Shown here: piece by piece, positions 9,268-17,920 of the stretch
Layout: every line of letters starts with the position of its first letter
Position numbering within the stretch: the stretch's first letter is position 1
Source of the DNA: Triparma columacea
Lineage: Eukaryota > Sar > Bolidophyceae > Parmales > Triparmaceae
Direction of reading: 5' to 3'
Length of the DNA: 22,244 nt
Assembly: GCA_030267965.1 (NCBI GenBank)
Contig: BRYA01000405.1
Location: 1 to 22,244 of the forward strand
Translations under genes and position numbers: made by a program
The notes under the pieces: model-generated
Database searches by the model: none
What the model was told of the DNA's origin: nothing
The model's input: only the letters and a program-made list of their open reading frames with translations

Positions 9268-10479
9268 CTACTCATCCCCCCCCCCCCCTCCCCCCCCCCG
9301 TGCGGGCGTTCGCCAGTAAACCTCCGCCGCAATGCTAACATGGTCGCTCGGGTACCTCCAGCACGGCAGTCTATGTTCCTTCATCTCCTCCACCCTCGGG
9401 GTTCCCCAGGTCCTGCCTACTTCTAGACCGTGGTTTCCACCGTCCCTCGGAGACTCCTCTACGAATATGTAGTCGATCACGTGCTTCGCCTCGTAGTCAC
9501 CACGCTTCTTCCAAGTACTCCAACTACCACCAACACCCCAACCCCCACCCCCCTCACCCTCCTCCTCCTCCGACGAGGAGACACCGTAAGCGCAATTAAG
9601 GAACGGAAGGCTCTCATAAACCTGCGGAAAAGCCAGTGCCCGTACGCCCGGCTGATCCACAGGGTCCGTGTTGAAGTCCCCCGTGAGCACGACCTTATAC
9701 CCACCGCTCTCCTCCCTGATCTTCCCGACCTTGCCGCAGAGGCTGGACAGCTGGGAACGTCGGACGGACTCGTTTGAGGACGTGGACTTTGACTTCAAGT
9801 GAGTCGTGGCGAATATAAGGTCAGGAGCCCCACACCCGCCCAGGGCCTTTAGCTTAACGATGCAGTGAGGGACCTTGATGTCCCCGATGTCCGTTCCATT
9901 GTCCGGTTCGCCCACCAGCTCGAACTCGGACTCCTTCCAGAAGAGTGCGACGCCGTCTGAGTAGTAGCCGAAATCGAGGCAGGGGCTAGACCTCTTGGGT
10001 TGGAAGGTTGACTTGTACCCAAGCTTGGAGAGGACGGGGGAGAAGAAGGAGTGGTAATGGTCGCACTCCTGGAGAGAGAGGAGGGATGGAGAGCATCGGA
10101 TTATCTCCTCTATTATTCGCACTCTACGCTTTGAATAATCGAGGATGGAAGAGGGATCAGAGAGGGCATCAAAGCCACCACCGGCTGAAGGCTTGTTGAA
10201 CGGCAGAGGTGGAGACTTTGAGGCGACACTACTTAGACCCTCGGCCAGTATATTGAACTGCAGAATTCTAAACATTCCGACATTGTCATTTCCATCATTC
10301 TTTTCGTACTTCTTTGGGTCAAAAGTTGCTTTTTGTATCCAGTTCCTTGCCAAGAGTGGGTTAGCACTTGCCAAAAATGAGTCTGAAACGGATTTAACGA
10401 GCTCTAAAATACCACTTCCATCATTGCAAGTGATATATGGATCGTTGGGATCGACAGGAGCAAGGATTGCGTCACTCAT
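9268..10479 (-). CDS. Nocturnin-like EEP-family hydrolase
   Basis: Intronless, 403 residues, ATG at 10479. Endonuclease/exonuclease/phosphatase motifs occur in order: FRILQFNILAEGL (70-82, with the conserved Asn), LLSLQECDHYHSFF (133-146, metal-binding Glu 138), SPCLDFGYYSDGVALFWK (165-182), ATTHLKSK (224-231), LTGDFNTDP (265-273, Asp 268 and Asn 270), HVIDYIFVEE (333-342) and RYPSDHVSIAAEV (375-387, Asp-His pair). The EECDHY/PVLSKLGYKSTF and SPCLD signatures point to nocturnin rather than CCR4, Angel or PDE12. Animal nocturnin removes the 2' phosphate from NADP(H) and was earlier described as a deadenylase. An acidic/Gly-rich insert (about 301-320) and a Gly-run C-terminus are extra. The N-terminal 65 residues have no clear targeting signal. 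All catalytic residues that I can check are present. Confidence 0.83.
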   Translation of the reverse strand: MSDAILAPVDPNDPYITCNDGSGILELVKSVSDSFLASANPLLARNWIQKATFDPKKYEKNDGNDNVGMFRILQFNILAEGLSSVASKSPPLPFNKPSAGGGFDALSDPSSILDYSKRRVRIIEEIIRCSPSLLSLQECDHYHSFFSPVLSKLGYKSTFQPKRSSPCLDFGYYSDGVALFWKESEFELVGEPDNGTDIGDIKVPHCIVKLKALGGCGAPDLIFATTHLKSKSTSSNESVRRSQLSSLCGKVGKIREESGGYKVVLTGDFNTDPVDQPGVRALAFPQVYESLPFLNCAYGVSSSEEEEGEGGGGWGVGGSWSTWKKRGDYEAKHVIDYIFVEESPRDGGNHGLEVGRTWGTPRVEEMKEHRLPCWRYPSDHVSIAAEVYWRTPARGGGGGGGDE

Positions 10480-10484
10480 TAAAC

Positions 10485-10517
10485 TTGCTCAAAATATTGC
10501 CCTATGGGCAAGAGCAA
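10485..10517. promoter_or_regulatory. Nested inverted repeat in the nocturnin-like/CD36-like divergent promoter
   Basis: The order is TTGCTC (10485-10490), six A/T bases, TTGCCC (10497-10502), TAT, GGGCAA (10506-10511), GAGCAA (10512-10517). The inner arms are perfect reverse complements, and so are the outer arms. The element sits six bases upstream of the nocturnin-like ATG and about 190 bases from the CD36-like ATG, in a 227-base shared gap. A dimeric transcription-factor site or a 5' UTR hairpin is possible. Confidence 0.5.
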
Positions 10518-10706
10518 AATCAGAACCGACGGGACGGAATATACTGAGGCAAGAGGTACCAAAACCAGTAGACCACGAGCGACACTAAATTCGCAATTTT
10601 CACGACCCTTCCCCTCCATTTGACATCTTCAAGTTGTTGAAAATTTGGTCAAACTCAACCAGAGTGATTGTTGGGCAGTAACCGAATCCATTCATCAATA
10701 ACTAAT

Positions 10707-13700
10707 ATGGTGGCTTTTGACGTAGAAACTGGATCTGATCGCCAGTCTCTCGTCGCTCCCAAGAAGACCTCCAAGGTAATTCCATCCCCCCCCCTCCCGC
10801 CCTACATGTCATCCCCTTGGGATGCCAAGGCATGAGAGGAAGATCTTTCGACGTTATCTAAATCAACTCTAAAAATCTGACCCCCTCCTGCCCTCCCGCC
10901 ACTTTCCTCCCCCCAACTCACTCTTGCCTCCCCCCTTACCGCCTCGCACCCACCCAGGCCCGCCCCCTCTGCATCCTATCAACAGGCTTAGTCTTCCTCT
11001 CTCTCGGTACCTTCGCTGGCCTATTCTTCCCCAAGTTTGTGGACAAGAAGCTCATTGATGCATCCGTCATCTGCTCCAAAGACGACCCGGATTACAAAGG
11101 GTGGCTAAGCAACAAGGCGAAAGATGCAGGTTAGTTTGGTTGGCCAGAGAGTGAGAACCCTGCCTCGAATCCTCACCCCCCCTCTCTCCAACCCCTCAGT
11201 CCCAAAGTACCGCGACTTCTTCGTTTACGACATTACGAACGCCGCCGAATACGCTGCCGGTACCACCGACGTCCCCGAGGTCCATGAGATTGGTCCCTTT
11301 GTGTCCCGCTGCTACTCCGAGTCCTTCGACGTCGAGTTCAAGGGCTCTACCATCTCCTACCGCGACCACATGTACTGCCAGTGGGAGAAAGACAACGCCC
11401 GCAACGTTGATGACTTTGACGAGTACATGGTCAACGACGGCGACGTCAAGCTCATCACCCACATGAACGCTGGGTACAACAAGGTGCTCGGACTTGCCAT
11501 GAACGAGGGAGCTATATTCCTCCAGGCTTCCGGTTGTTCCGTAGCTCAAATCGGGAACATTGCGAACCTTGCCCCTGATGACCCCGCCGACACTGTTCTC
11601 CCTTGTAGCTGGGCAACTAAGAAGCCCATGAACCCCACCCCAGGGTCAACCGAGAACGACAAATGCGGATGCTGCATCCCCGGTCAGGGCACCGCCACAT
11701 CAACGAAGATGCGCGACGATACTTGGGCCTCCACCGCTTTCACTCCTTTTCAGCCTCTCTACGGTTCTGTTGACGCCATCATGCCTTGCGAGATGCTCAG
11801 CCAGCCCAAGGACCTCGGTGCTGGTGGCGAGATCAACGACCAGTATCCTGCGAACCAGGTCGCGAAGAAGCTCCACACTCTTGCAACTTATGACGGGGGT
11901 ATCGAATCACCGACTACCTTGACAACCACGGCTGCCAACATTCCTATTACCGTAAGAACCCCGCAGATTGTCAAGAAGACCGTGAACGAGATTGCGTTCG
12001 GTTATCCCACAGCCGTCCTCGGGTACTTCCTTCAGCAGATGGTGCTCTCCGACACTGCCCTCGCTACAATCAAGGGCGCCTTCGCCGGCTTCCCTCTCCC
12101 CCCCGGCGCCCCCGCCATTACCCTCACCGACGCCCAGGCCAAGGCCTACAACCTCAACAACGTCGCGGCCCTCCCTGGTCAGACCCTTGGAAGGACCACT
12201 GCTGATGTCGGCAAGGTCTGCAAGGATAAGTGCAGCCTTGGTGCGACGTTCAACCCTGCCGACACCAACACCTGGGCGACTGCTCTTAAGACGTCCAGAT
12301 GTGCCGGTTACGCCGCCAACGCCGAGGACATCGAAGACGAAAACCTCAAGTATCTAGGCGGAATTAATTGCATGCCCTACACTGCGACCTTCGTGTACAA
12401 CGTTGCCGTCATGATCGAGCGCTACGCTGCTGACGGTGCAGCGGCAGCAGGCGGCACCGCACCTGTCTACGCCAACGAAATTCCCACCTGCGCGTCGGAC
12501 CTCACTGTCAATGACCATGTCCAACCTGACACAGTTACCAAATTCGACTATGAATTTGCCAAGGTTCACGCATTTATCTTAGGGGGCGGATCCGGAGTGA
12601 ACCTGGACGCTGAATTGTGCTGCATTGCCGAGGGCAACCATGCTGTTCTCGGAGATCTCCAGGGCATGGGATGCCTCGCTCACTTCAGTGGATACCTCAA
12701 CAGCCGCAACACGTACTCCGTTGAAGAGAAGAAAACGATCGATGACCTTGGCAAGAAGATTAAAATCCCTACGCTTGGTGTGGACATGTACATCGCCGCT
12801 GAACCTGTACAGACGTACAAGCAAAACACTGGTTGCGACAGCGACTCCGCTATTGGGACTGACGTACAGGAGCTTCTTGAGTACAAAGGGAAGGTAAGTA
12901 GAGGGGTGTTGGGTAGTGGGAAGAAGGGCGCCTAAACCAGGTACGAAAAATATACTCACCAACCCAATCAACTTCCCTCAGACTGAGTACAACGCATACA
13001 TGAAGCCCACCCTCACCCTCATGAACGACATCGCACCCGATCCAACAAAGGGTGTGAGACAGAGCAAACTTCCCACTCCAAAAGATGTCGAATACTTCAC
13101 TGCAGGAGGGAACCCTCTTGGGGGCGTCCCCACCAGCATCGAGGTCTCCGGAAACAACGGCGGAACCCAGATTAAGGCAACCGGCCTTTCCACCAGGAAG
13201 TGGGCCTCCAAGACCTTCAACGACGGGATGAAGAGTGCCGATAGCATTGACGTTTACATTTCTCAAATGAGCCAGCCCGTCACCATCGTCCACAAGGGCG
13301 TGAACAACCTACACGGGATCGATCTCCAGCGCTACCAGCAGACCGATAGCCTCCTCGCCAGCGGCGTCGAGAACGAGAAGAAAGGCCTTGGCGTCATTGA
13401 CGGAGTGGCTGTCGGAACGTATAGCTACGGCTTCCCCGTTATTTTATCCTTCCCCAACTTTCTCTACGCCGACAGCGCCCTTTACGAGGCCATAGATCTC
13501 TTCAAGGATTACGAAGGCTCTTCGAAAAACCCAGATCCAGTGGCCCTAGACAAGGCGACGGTGGAGGAGAAGGAAGCAGACTACAGCGTCATTGTGGACA
13601 TTGAGCCTAGCACGGGCAAGGCCATGAAAGGCAACAACAGGCTCATGCTTAGTCTTTACGCATGGGGCTGCGACCCCACTAGCCCCACCTCCCCCGACTG

Positions 13701-13977
13701 CGCGCTTTTCCACAACCTCAACGCCATGACGTCGACCAACCCCATGCCTTACGCCAGGTCTGCCGCCAACGCCCTCACGCCCTTGATGAAGGGCGAAGTG
13801 TTTATCCCCACCTTCTGGTTCGACGAAATGTCCGAGATCCCCAAAGACTCCGCCGCCGCGTTCGTCAAGCTCGGGGAGCAGATGCAGTACGTTGACGCGG
13901 CAGCTGTTGCATTTGGCATGATTGGAGGAACCTTGATCCTCTTCGGAGTCTTTGGACTCTTCTGTGGCAGGAAGTAA
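10707..13977 (+). CDS. Large CD36/LIMP-2 family (scavenger receptor class B) membrane protein
   Basis: Four exons: 10707-10775, 10958-11129, 11200-12893 and 12982-13977. The introns (182, 70, 88 bases) have phases 0, 1, 0, and the second uses a GTTAGT donor. The protein is 976 residues. A short cytosolic N-tail precedes a transmembrane helix (about 27-48, LCILSTGLVFLSLGTFAGLFF). After VPKYRDFFVYDITNAAEY and VHEIGPFVSR comes the conserved CD36 N-terminal ectodomain block. The C-terminal half has the second family block (YGFPVILSFPNFLYADS, YSVIVDIEPSTGKAMKG, LMLSLYAWG, FIPTFWFDEMSE, about 794-930). A final helix (about 949-972) leads to a tiny GRK tail. Family members are two-pass proteins that bind or carry lipids and ligands at the plasma membrane or lysosome. 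Usual length is about 470-550, so roughly 400-500 residues are inserted in the ectodomain, with many cysteines (CGCC, CCIAE). The ligand is unknown. Confidence 0.88.
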
Positions 13978-14110
13978 AATCTTCTTTTGCCCCCAAGAGA
14001 CAGCGACGATGCGACAGGAATATAACACAACAATGCAATGGCGACATGTGCATGTTTAAAAGTAGACTCGTTCAAAAGCATTTACATTACAACAATGGCT
14101 CAGCCTCTTC

Positions 14111-14805
14111 TTATTTTCGGCCCTTTGAGTACGGCGAATGGCCCTGGATTCTGCGAGGGAGGGAATGGTGGTGAGGTGGATGGGGGAGAGAGGAAGGAAG
14201 GGTTGCGTTGGTAAATAAATGGGCGAGGAGCATTACAGCAGGAGAACTCTCACCTGCAGTACTGATCGGCAAACTTGGTAATGTTCGAGGAGAGCCTTGG
14301 TTTGCTATGTTTTTTGGAGGACTTGATCTGTTGCTTGGTTCTCTTGTTGACGTCGAATCCTATCTCATGTGAAGAAGTAACCGCAAGTCTGTACTTTTGG
14401 GCGGGGAAGGATTGATGACTTCTCTCAAGATCCTCCCTTATTTTGATGTACCGGGCCTTATGGGTGTCAGATAGCCCCGCTGTGGGGTTTCGGATATCTC
14501 TTGGGTCCACTGAAGTCACCTGGCGAGGGGTGGAGGGTGGACGGATTAGTGGGGTGTTGAGGACGGATTAGTGGGGCGTTGAGGAGCGACGAGTTCGAGA
14601 ATGGGAACAAGCGAACCGACTCTAGGCACCAATCCAATCGCCTCCGTAGCCCCGGTCTCACCTTCGGAGTAACTTCAGATGTTATTGAATTCATGGATTG
14701 CTGGAAGTGGATCGGTGGGGACAAAAATGCTCTCTCCTTCTCCACCGTGGCAGCATGGATCTTGTTTTTGGCAACCTCGCTCAACGTAGCTTCGTATCGG
14801 GGCAT
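14111..14805 (-). CDS. CFAP144/FAM183-like flagellar protein
   Basis: Three small exons: 14805-14662, 14519-14254 and 14150-14111, with introns of 142 and 103 bases (phases 0 and 2, GTGAGA donors, CCAG and GCAG acceptors). They give 149 residues. The N-terminal helix is MPRYEATLSEVAKNKIHAAT with KERAF. A middle YRLAVTSSHEIGFD resembles the conserved xxEIGW motif. The end, ITKFADQYCRIQGHSPYSKG, spans the last junction and fits the Tyr-Ala/Pro-Tyr C-terminus typical of the FAM183 family. Members are small axonemal proteins associated with doublet microtubules. Without the third exon the frame would stop at a GTGAG donor, which is why I extend it. The identification is by pattern only. The gene shares a 179-base divergent gap with the EF-hand/ankyrin gene. 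Confidence 0.55.
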
Positions 14806-14884
14806 TGAAGTATAATAATTCTGCGGAGTTAGCGTTTGTGGGCGGCAGAATTCCAGGCCAAAAGAACTTGTTTTTTTCCAGGCG

Positions 14885-14915
14885 GTTGCTAGGGCAGGGC
14901 AGCATTGGGCAGCAA
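14885..14915. promoter_or_regulatory. GGGCAG-repeat and TTGCT/AGCAA cluster in a divergent promoter
   Basis: The 179 bases between the CFAP144-like and EF-hand/ankyrin start codons contain GGGCAG three times (14892, 14897, 14907). They are bracketed by GTTGCT (14885-14890) and AGCAA (14911-14915). The same TTGC/GGGCA vocabulary appears in the nocturnin/CD36 divergent gap. A function as a cis element is inference. Confidence 0.3.
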
Positions 14916-14984
14916 GGAACGAGGAGGTCGAGTGGACTTAAATTTTGATTCCCAACTTTTTTCCCAGATATAAAGAAGTTGACG

Positions 14985-16916
14985 ATGGAGCAAAAGGCAA
15001 GAGAAGCGTGGAGCGAAATCGACGAGAACGGCATAGGCAAGGTGGAAGTCACGGAGATCCCCCTACTTCTGGAGAATTTGGGCATGCCCCCTGCACCTTC
15101 GCTTGAAATGGAACTAGACAGGGATGGCAATGGGCTGGTTTATAGGGACGATTTCGTCAACTGGGCCGTGAGTAGCCATGAGAAGAGCGGAGAGCTTGCC
15201 GGAGGAGGGCTGGAAGAAGGTAGCACGACTTCCTCCAACATGCTGGGGTTGACCCCCGATGAGCTTTGGAAGAAGGTGGAGAAGATGGCTGCGTCGGCCA
15301 AAAACATGACATCCTCGGACATTCACGAGGCTGCTTGGAAGGGCGACTTGGAACTTTTGAAAAAGTACGTCTACATTGACCCCTCCCTCTCAAACTCCCC
15401 AGACGACTCTGAGTGGGGGGGGGACTACACCCCCCTTCATTACGCCGCCTACCAGGGACACGTCGACATCTGCCAGTTCCTCATAGATGATCCCATGGTG
15501 GATATAAATAGAAGGACGGCTACGGGCTGTACTCCCCTCTTCCTCGCCGCACAACAGGGTATGGCAGACGTTGTGAGGACGCTTCTCCACGCGGGCGCCA
15601 GCCCCGTGATTGCTGAGGATGAGTACTTCTTTACACCCATCGATGTCGCCCGTCAGCACAAGGAGACCGTATTTAGTATATTCAAGAGCGGGGAGGAGTG
15701 GGAATACGAGAAGTGGAGGCAAGGTGAGAAGGAAGGGAGTGGGGTCTTAGCAGCAAACCAATCGAGATTTGGATTGAAAGATGCACTGACAAATCCTCAC
15801 ACCCACACCAACACAATCTCCCAAACCCAAACCCACACCCACACCCACACCCACACCCACACCCACACCCACACCTACACCGATTCTCCACCACTTGCAG
15901 CCCCGCGGCAGCTAGGAAGGCCGGCATTGAACAATGCCAAACTCACTTCTTTCGAGTGCCTCCTACCAAGGTTGGACGACGAGGAAGACGATGCACTCAA
16001 GGTTAGGGAGTTCAAGTTGAAGGTGGTTGAACTGCCTGAGGGCGGGATAGTCGACCTGCTCGTGGTACCGAGGGAGAATTGGAGTGGGGGAGAGGAAGAG
16101 CCCGTCATCATCAGGAATTTGGTCTCTGGGTCAAGTTACGCCGTCTATGTGGCAGGGGTCAACGGGATGGGCTACGGCGAGTACAGCGAAATGAGCGAGG
16201 TCATATCCACAAGGGTCCCAAAGCCAAAAAAGAAGCTAAAGGAGGGGGAAGAGGGGGGGAGGAGGGAACTGAAGGAGGTCAAGGAGCTTTCGGCAACACC
16301 CGACGGCCCCGACCCAGTCGAGGCCAGGAAGAAGAAGAAGAAGAAGAAGAGGTCTCCTGCAGCGGAGATGAAGAGCAAGACCCTACAACCGGTAGACAAG
16401 GGAACAAAGGCAGGGAAGAAATCTGCTACTGCAGAGAAGGCCGCCAAACCGAGCTCACTATCATTACCGACCCCCACCAAGATGACACCCCAGCAGCAGC
16501 AGCTTAATTCCGACGAGAGCTCCGAGATGGACTTCGACGCTCTATCGAACGACGCGTCGGCAACGGCCAGCGAAGGAGAAAGCGTCACCGCGACGGACGG
16601 CGCGACGGAAGGCCCCGAGCTCGACATGCCTTTCGGGTCTTGGGTCACCAGCGCTGACATGAGGTGAGGCTATTTGTGTGTGGGGGGGTCTTAATGACTT
16701 GTTCGAGGTACCTGTGGGAGGGGGGCACTTTGACTTACACCTTCCCAACGCTCTCCCACATCATCATCCCCCCTAACCAGCACTGCAAAGATGACCAAGG
16801 GAAATATTCTAGTTTGCGAGTTGAGGAAGCAAGACAGCACATACGCTAGAGCCCAGGTAAAAGTCATTCAAGGAACCGCCTATAAAAACGTCGACGGTGC
16901 GTTTGTGCCGGAGTGA
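14985..16916 (+). CDS. EF-hand / ankyrin-repeat / fibronectin-III fusion protein
   Basis: Exons 14985-15723, 15901-16663 and 16781-16916, with introns of 177 and 117 bases (phases 1 and 2), give 545 residues. Residues 1-62 form an EF-hand pair: the first is degenerate, while the second keeps a calcium loop (DRDGNGLVYRDDF). Ankyrin repeats run from about 112 to 228 (DIHEAAWKGDLELLKKY, DYTPLHYAAYQGHVDICQFL, GCTPLFLAAQQGMADVVRTLLHAG, FTPIDVARQHKE). A fibronectin type III-like domain spans about 247-352 (LVSGSSYAVYVAGVNGMGYGEYSE). A Lys-rich then Ser/Glu/Asp-rich disordered region follows, with K7 and Q4 runs. The last exon adds VCELRKQDSTYARAQVKVIQG and ends FVPE. It probably acts as a calcium-regulated scaffold; the partner is unknown. 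The ATG at 14985 is the first usable one. Confidence 0.75.
15788..15883. repeat. (ACACCC)n microsatellite inside an in-frame intron
   Basis: An imperfect run of CACACC/ACCCAC hexamers lies within intron 1 (15724-15900) of the EF-hand/ankyrin gene. If the intron is retained it reads as a His-Thr string with no stop. The intron has a GTGAGA donor at 15724 and a CTTGCAG acceptor ending at 15900. Confidence 0.85.
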
Positions 16917-17043
16917 TGCCTATATTGCTCATGGTCGGGAAGCAAAAGACGAAAGACAGAACGAAAGAGAAGCACCAGTTTTTTCGAAACAGAAATGGTA
17001 GTACATGCTCTCCTTATCATACACTCATCGTGGGGTCCGCCCT

Positions 17044-17842
17044 TCACGTCGCCCTTTTCTTCTTGGTCGTTTTCTTCTTCCCCGGTGAAGGCAGCGAAGT
17101 TAACCCCTGGGCTTCCCTTGTCGCAAGAACAATTTCTTGCCTTATTTTTCTTCAAAAGGGGAGGGTGGGGGGTGAGGCGAGGGGGGACGAGGGGCGAGTG
17201 GATCGGTTCTCGAGTAGGGCGACATTCCCCTCTCACCTATCCTCCTTGATCCTGATGAGCTTCTCCTCTTTCCGCGCCTTGTCAAGAGCCTGGTGACGCT
17301 TCAACTGCACCCTCCTCCGCATCTCCTCTTCTTCCCGCTGCCTCATCTCCTCGGCCCTCTCCGCACTCTGAAACTCCTTCTCAATGATGTGCAACTTGGA
17401 CTTGTTCTTGTCCAGGTCAATTACACGGCCCGCCTTGTCAATCTGACCGGAGCGGTAAAGGTGCGACTGCACCACAGAATTCTCAAAGAAATGCCTCATG
17501 TTAGGATCGTAAAGGGCATTGTAAGAGGTCAAATGAGTCCCGACCCCAAACCTGTTGTTAAACCCAGCCTCCCGATCTCGGTAGAACTGATCACTGCGGT
17601 TTATTAATGGACAGGAGGTGGGAGAGAGCGACGAGAGGGAGGGCAAATGAGTCAACGAGGGAAGATCGGACGGAGAAAAGGACAAAAATAGGCAAGGGTG
17701 AGGAAGGGGTGTTGGGGCCGGGACAGGAGCTTCAGACCATTAGGGCGTCCTGGGACTCGATCACGATCACTAAAGGCAGGCAAGTGAAAGCCGGACGATC
17801 AGATAGACCATAAGTGATACGAGAAACTCACCGTCGAGACAT
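17044..17842 (-). CDS. FSIP2-like coiled-coil protein, probable flagellar component
   Basis: Exons 17842-17832 (11 bases), 17593-17237 and 17149-17044, with introns of 238 and 87 bases, both phase 2, give 157 residues. The joined start is MSRRDQFYRDREAG. Residues about 25-80 contain SYNALYDPNMRHFF, LYRSGQIDKAGRVID and KSKLHIIEKEFQSAER. This resembles the short N-terminal module of fibrous-sheath-interacting protein 2 (a leaf-like DPxLxxYF, then a RxGxI turn and a coiled coil). A strongly charged helix follows (EEMRQREEEEMRRRVQLKRH) and a Lys-rich tail (KKKTTKKKRAT). The last exon is the least certain: its acceptor (TTTTGAAG) is weak, but the frame continues the charged helix (KIRQEIVLATREAQ) and then stops. 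Function in flagella is inference. Only 78 bases separate its start from that of the divergent GTPase gene. Confidence 0.5.
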
Positions 17843-17920
17843 CTGACGTCTGAAGAAGGTGAAACAATTTGGAGCTGTTGGCTTGGATTTCTCAGAGAGG
17901 AAACAAACAAGGTGTACAAA
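17843..17920. promoter_or_regulatory. Ultra-short bidirectional promoter (FSIP2-like / Rab-like GTPase)
   Basis: Only 78 bases lie between two divergent start codons. The gap contains TGACGTC at 17844-17850, the kind of core bound by bZIP factors, just upstream of the minus-strand ATG. Both genes must use this sequence or initiate inside each other's transcribed region. Binding is inference. Confidence 0.4.

Noticed and set aside
14885..14898. X-box-like RFX site (GTTGCT-AG-GGCAGG) upstream of the CFAP144-like gene
   Set aside because: About three mismatches to the consensus, and as far as I know RFX regulation of ciliary genes is not established in this kind of organism.
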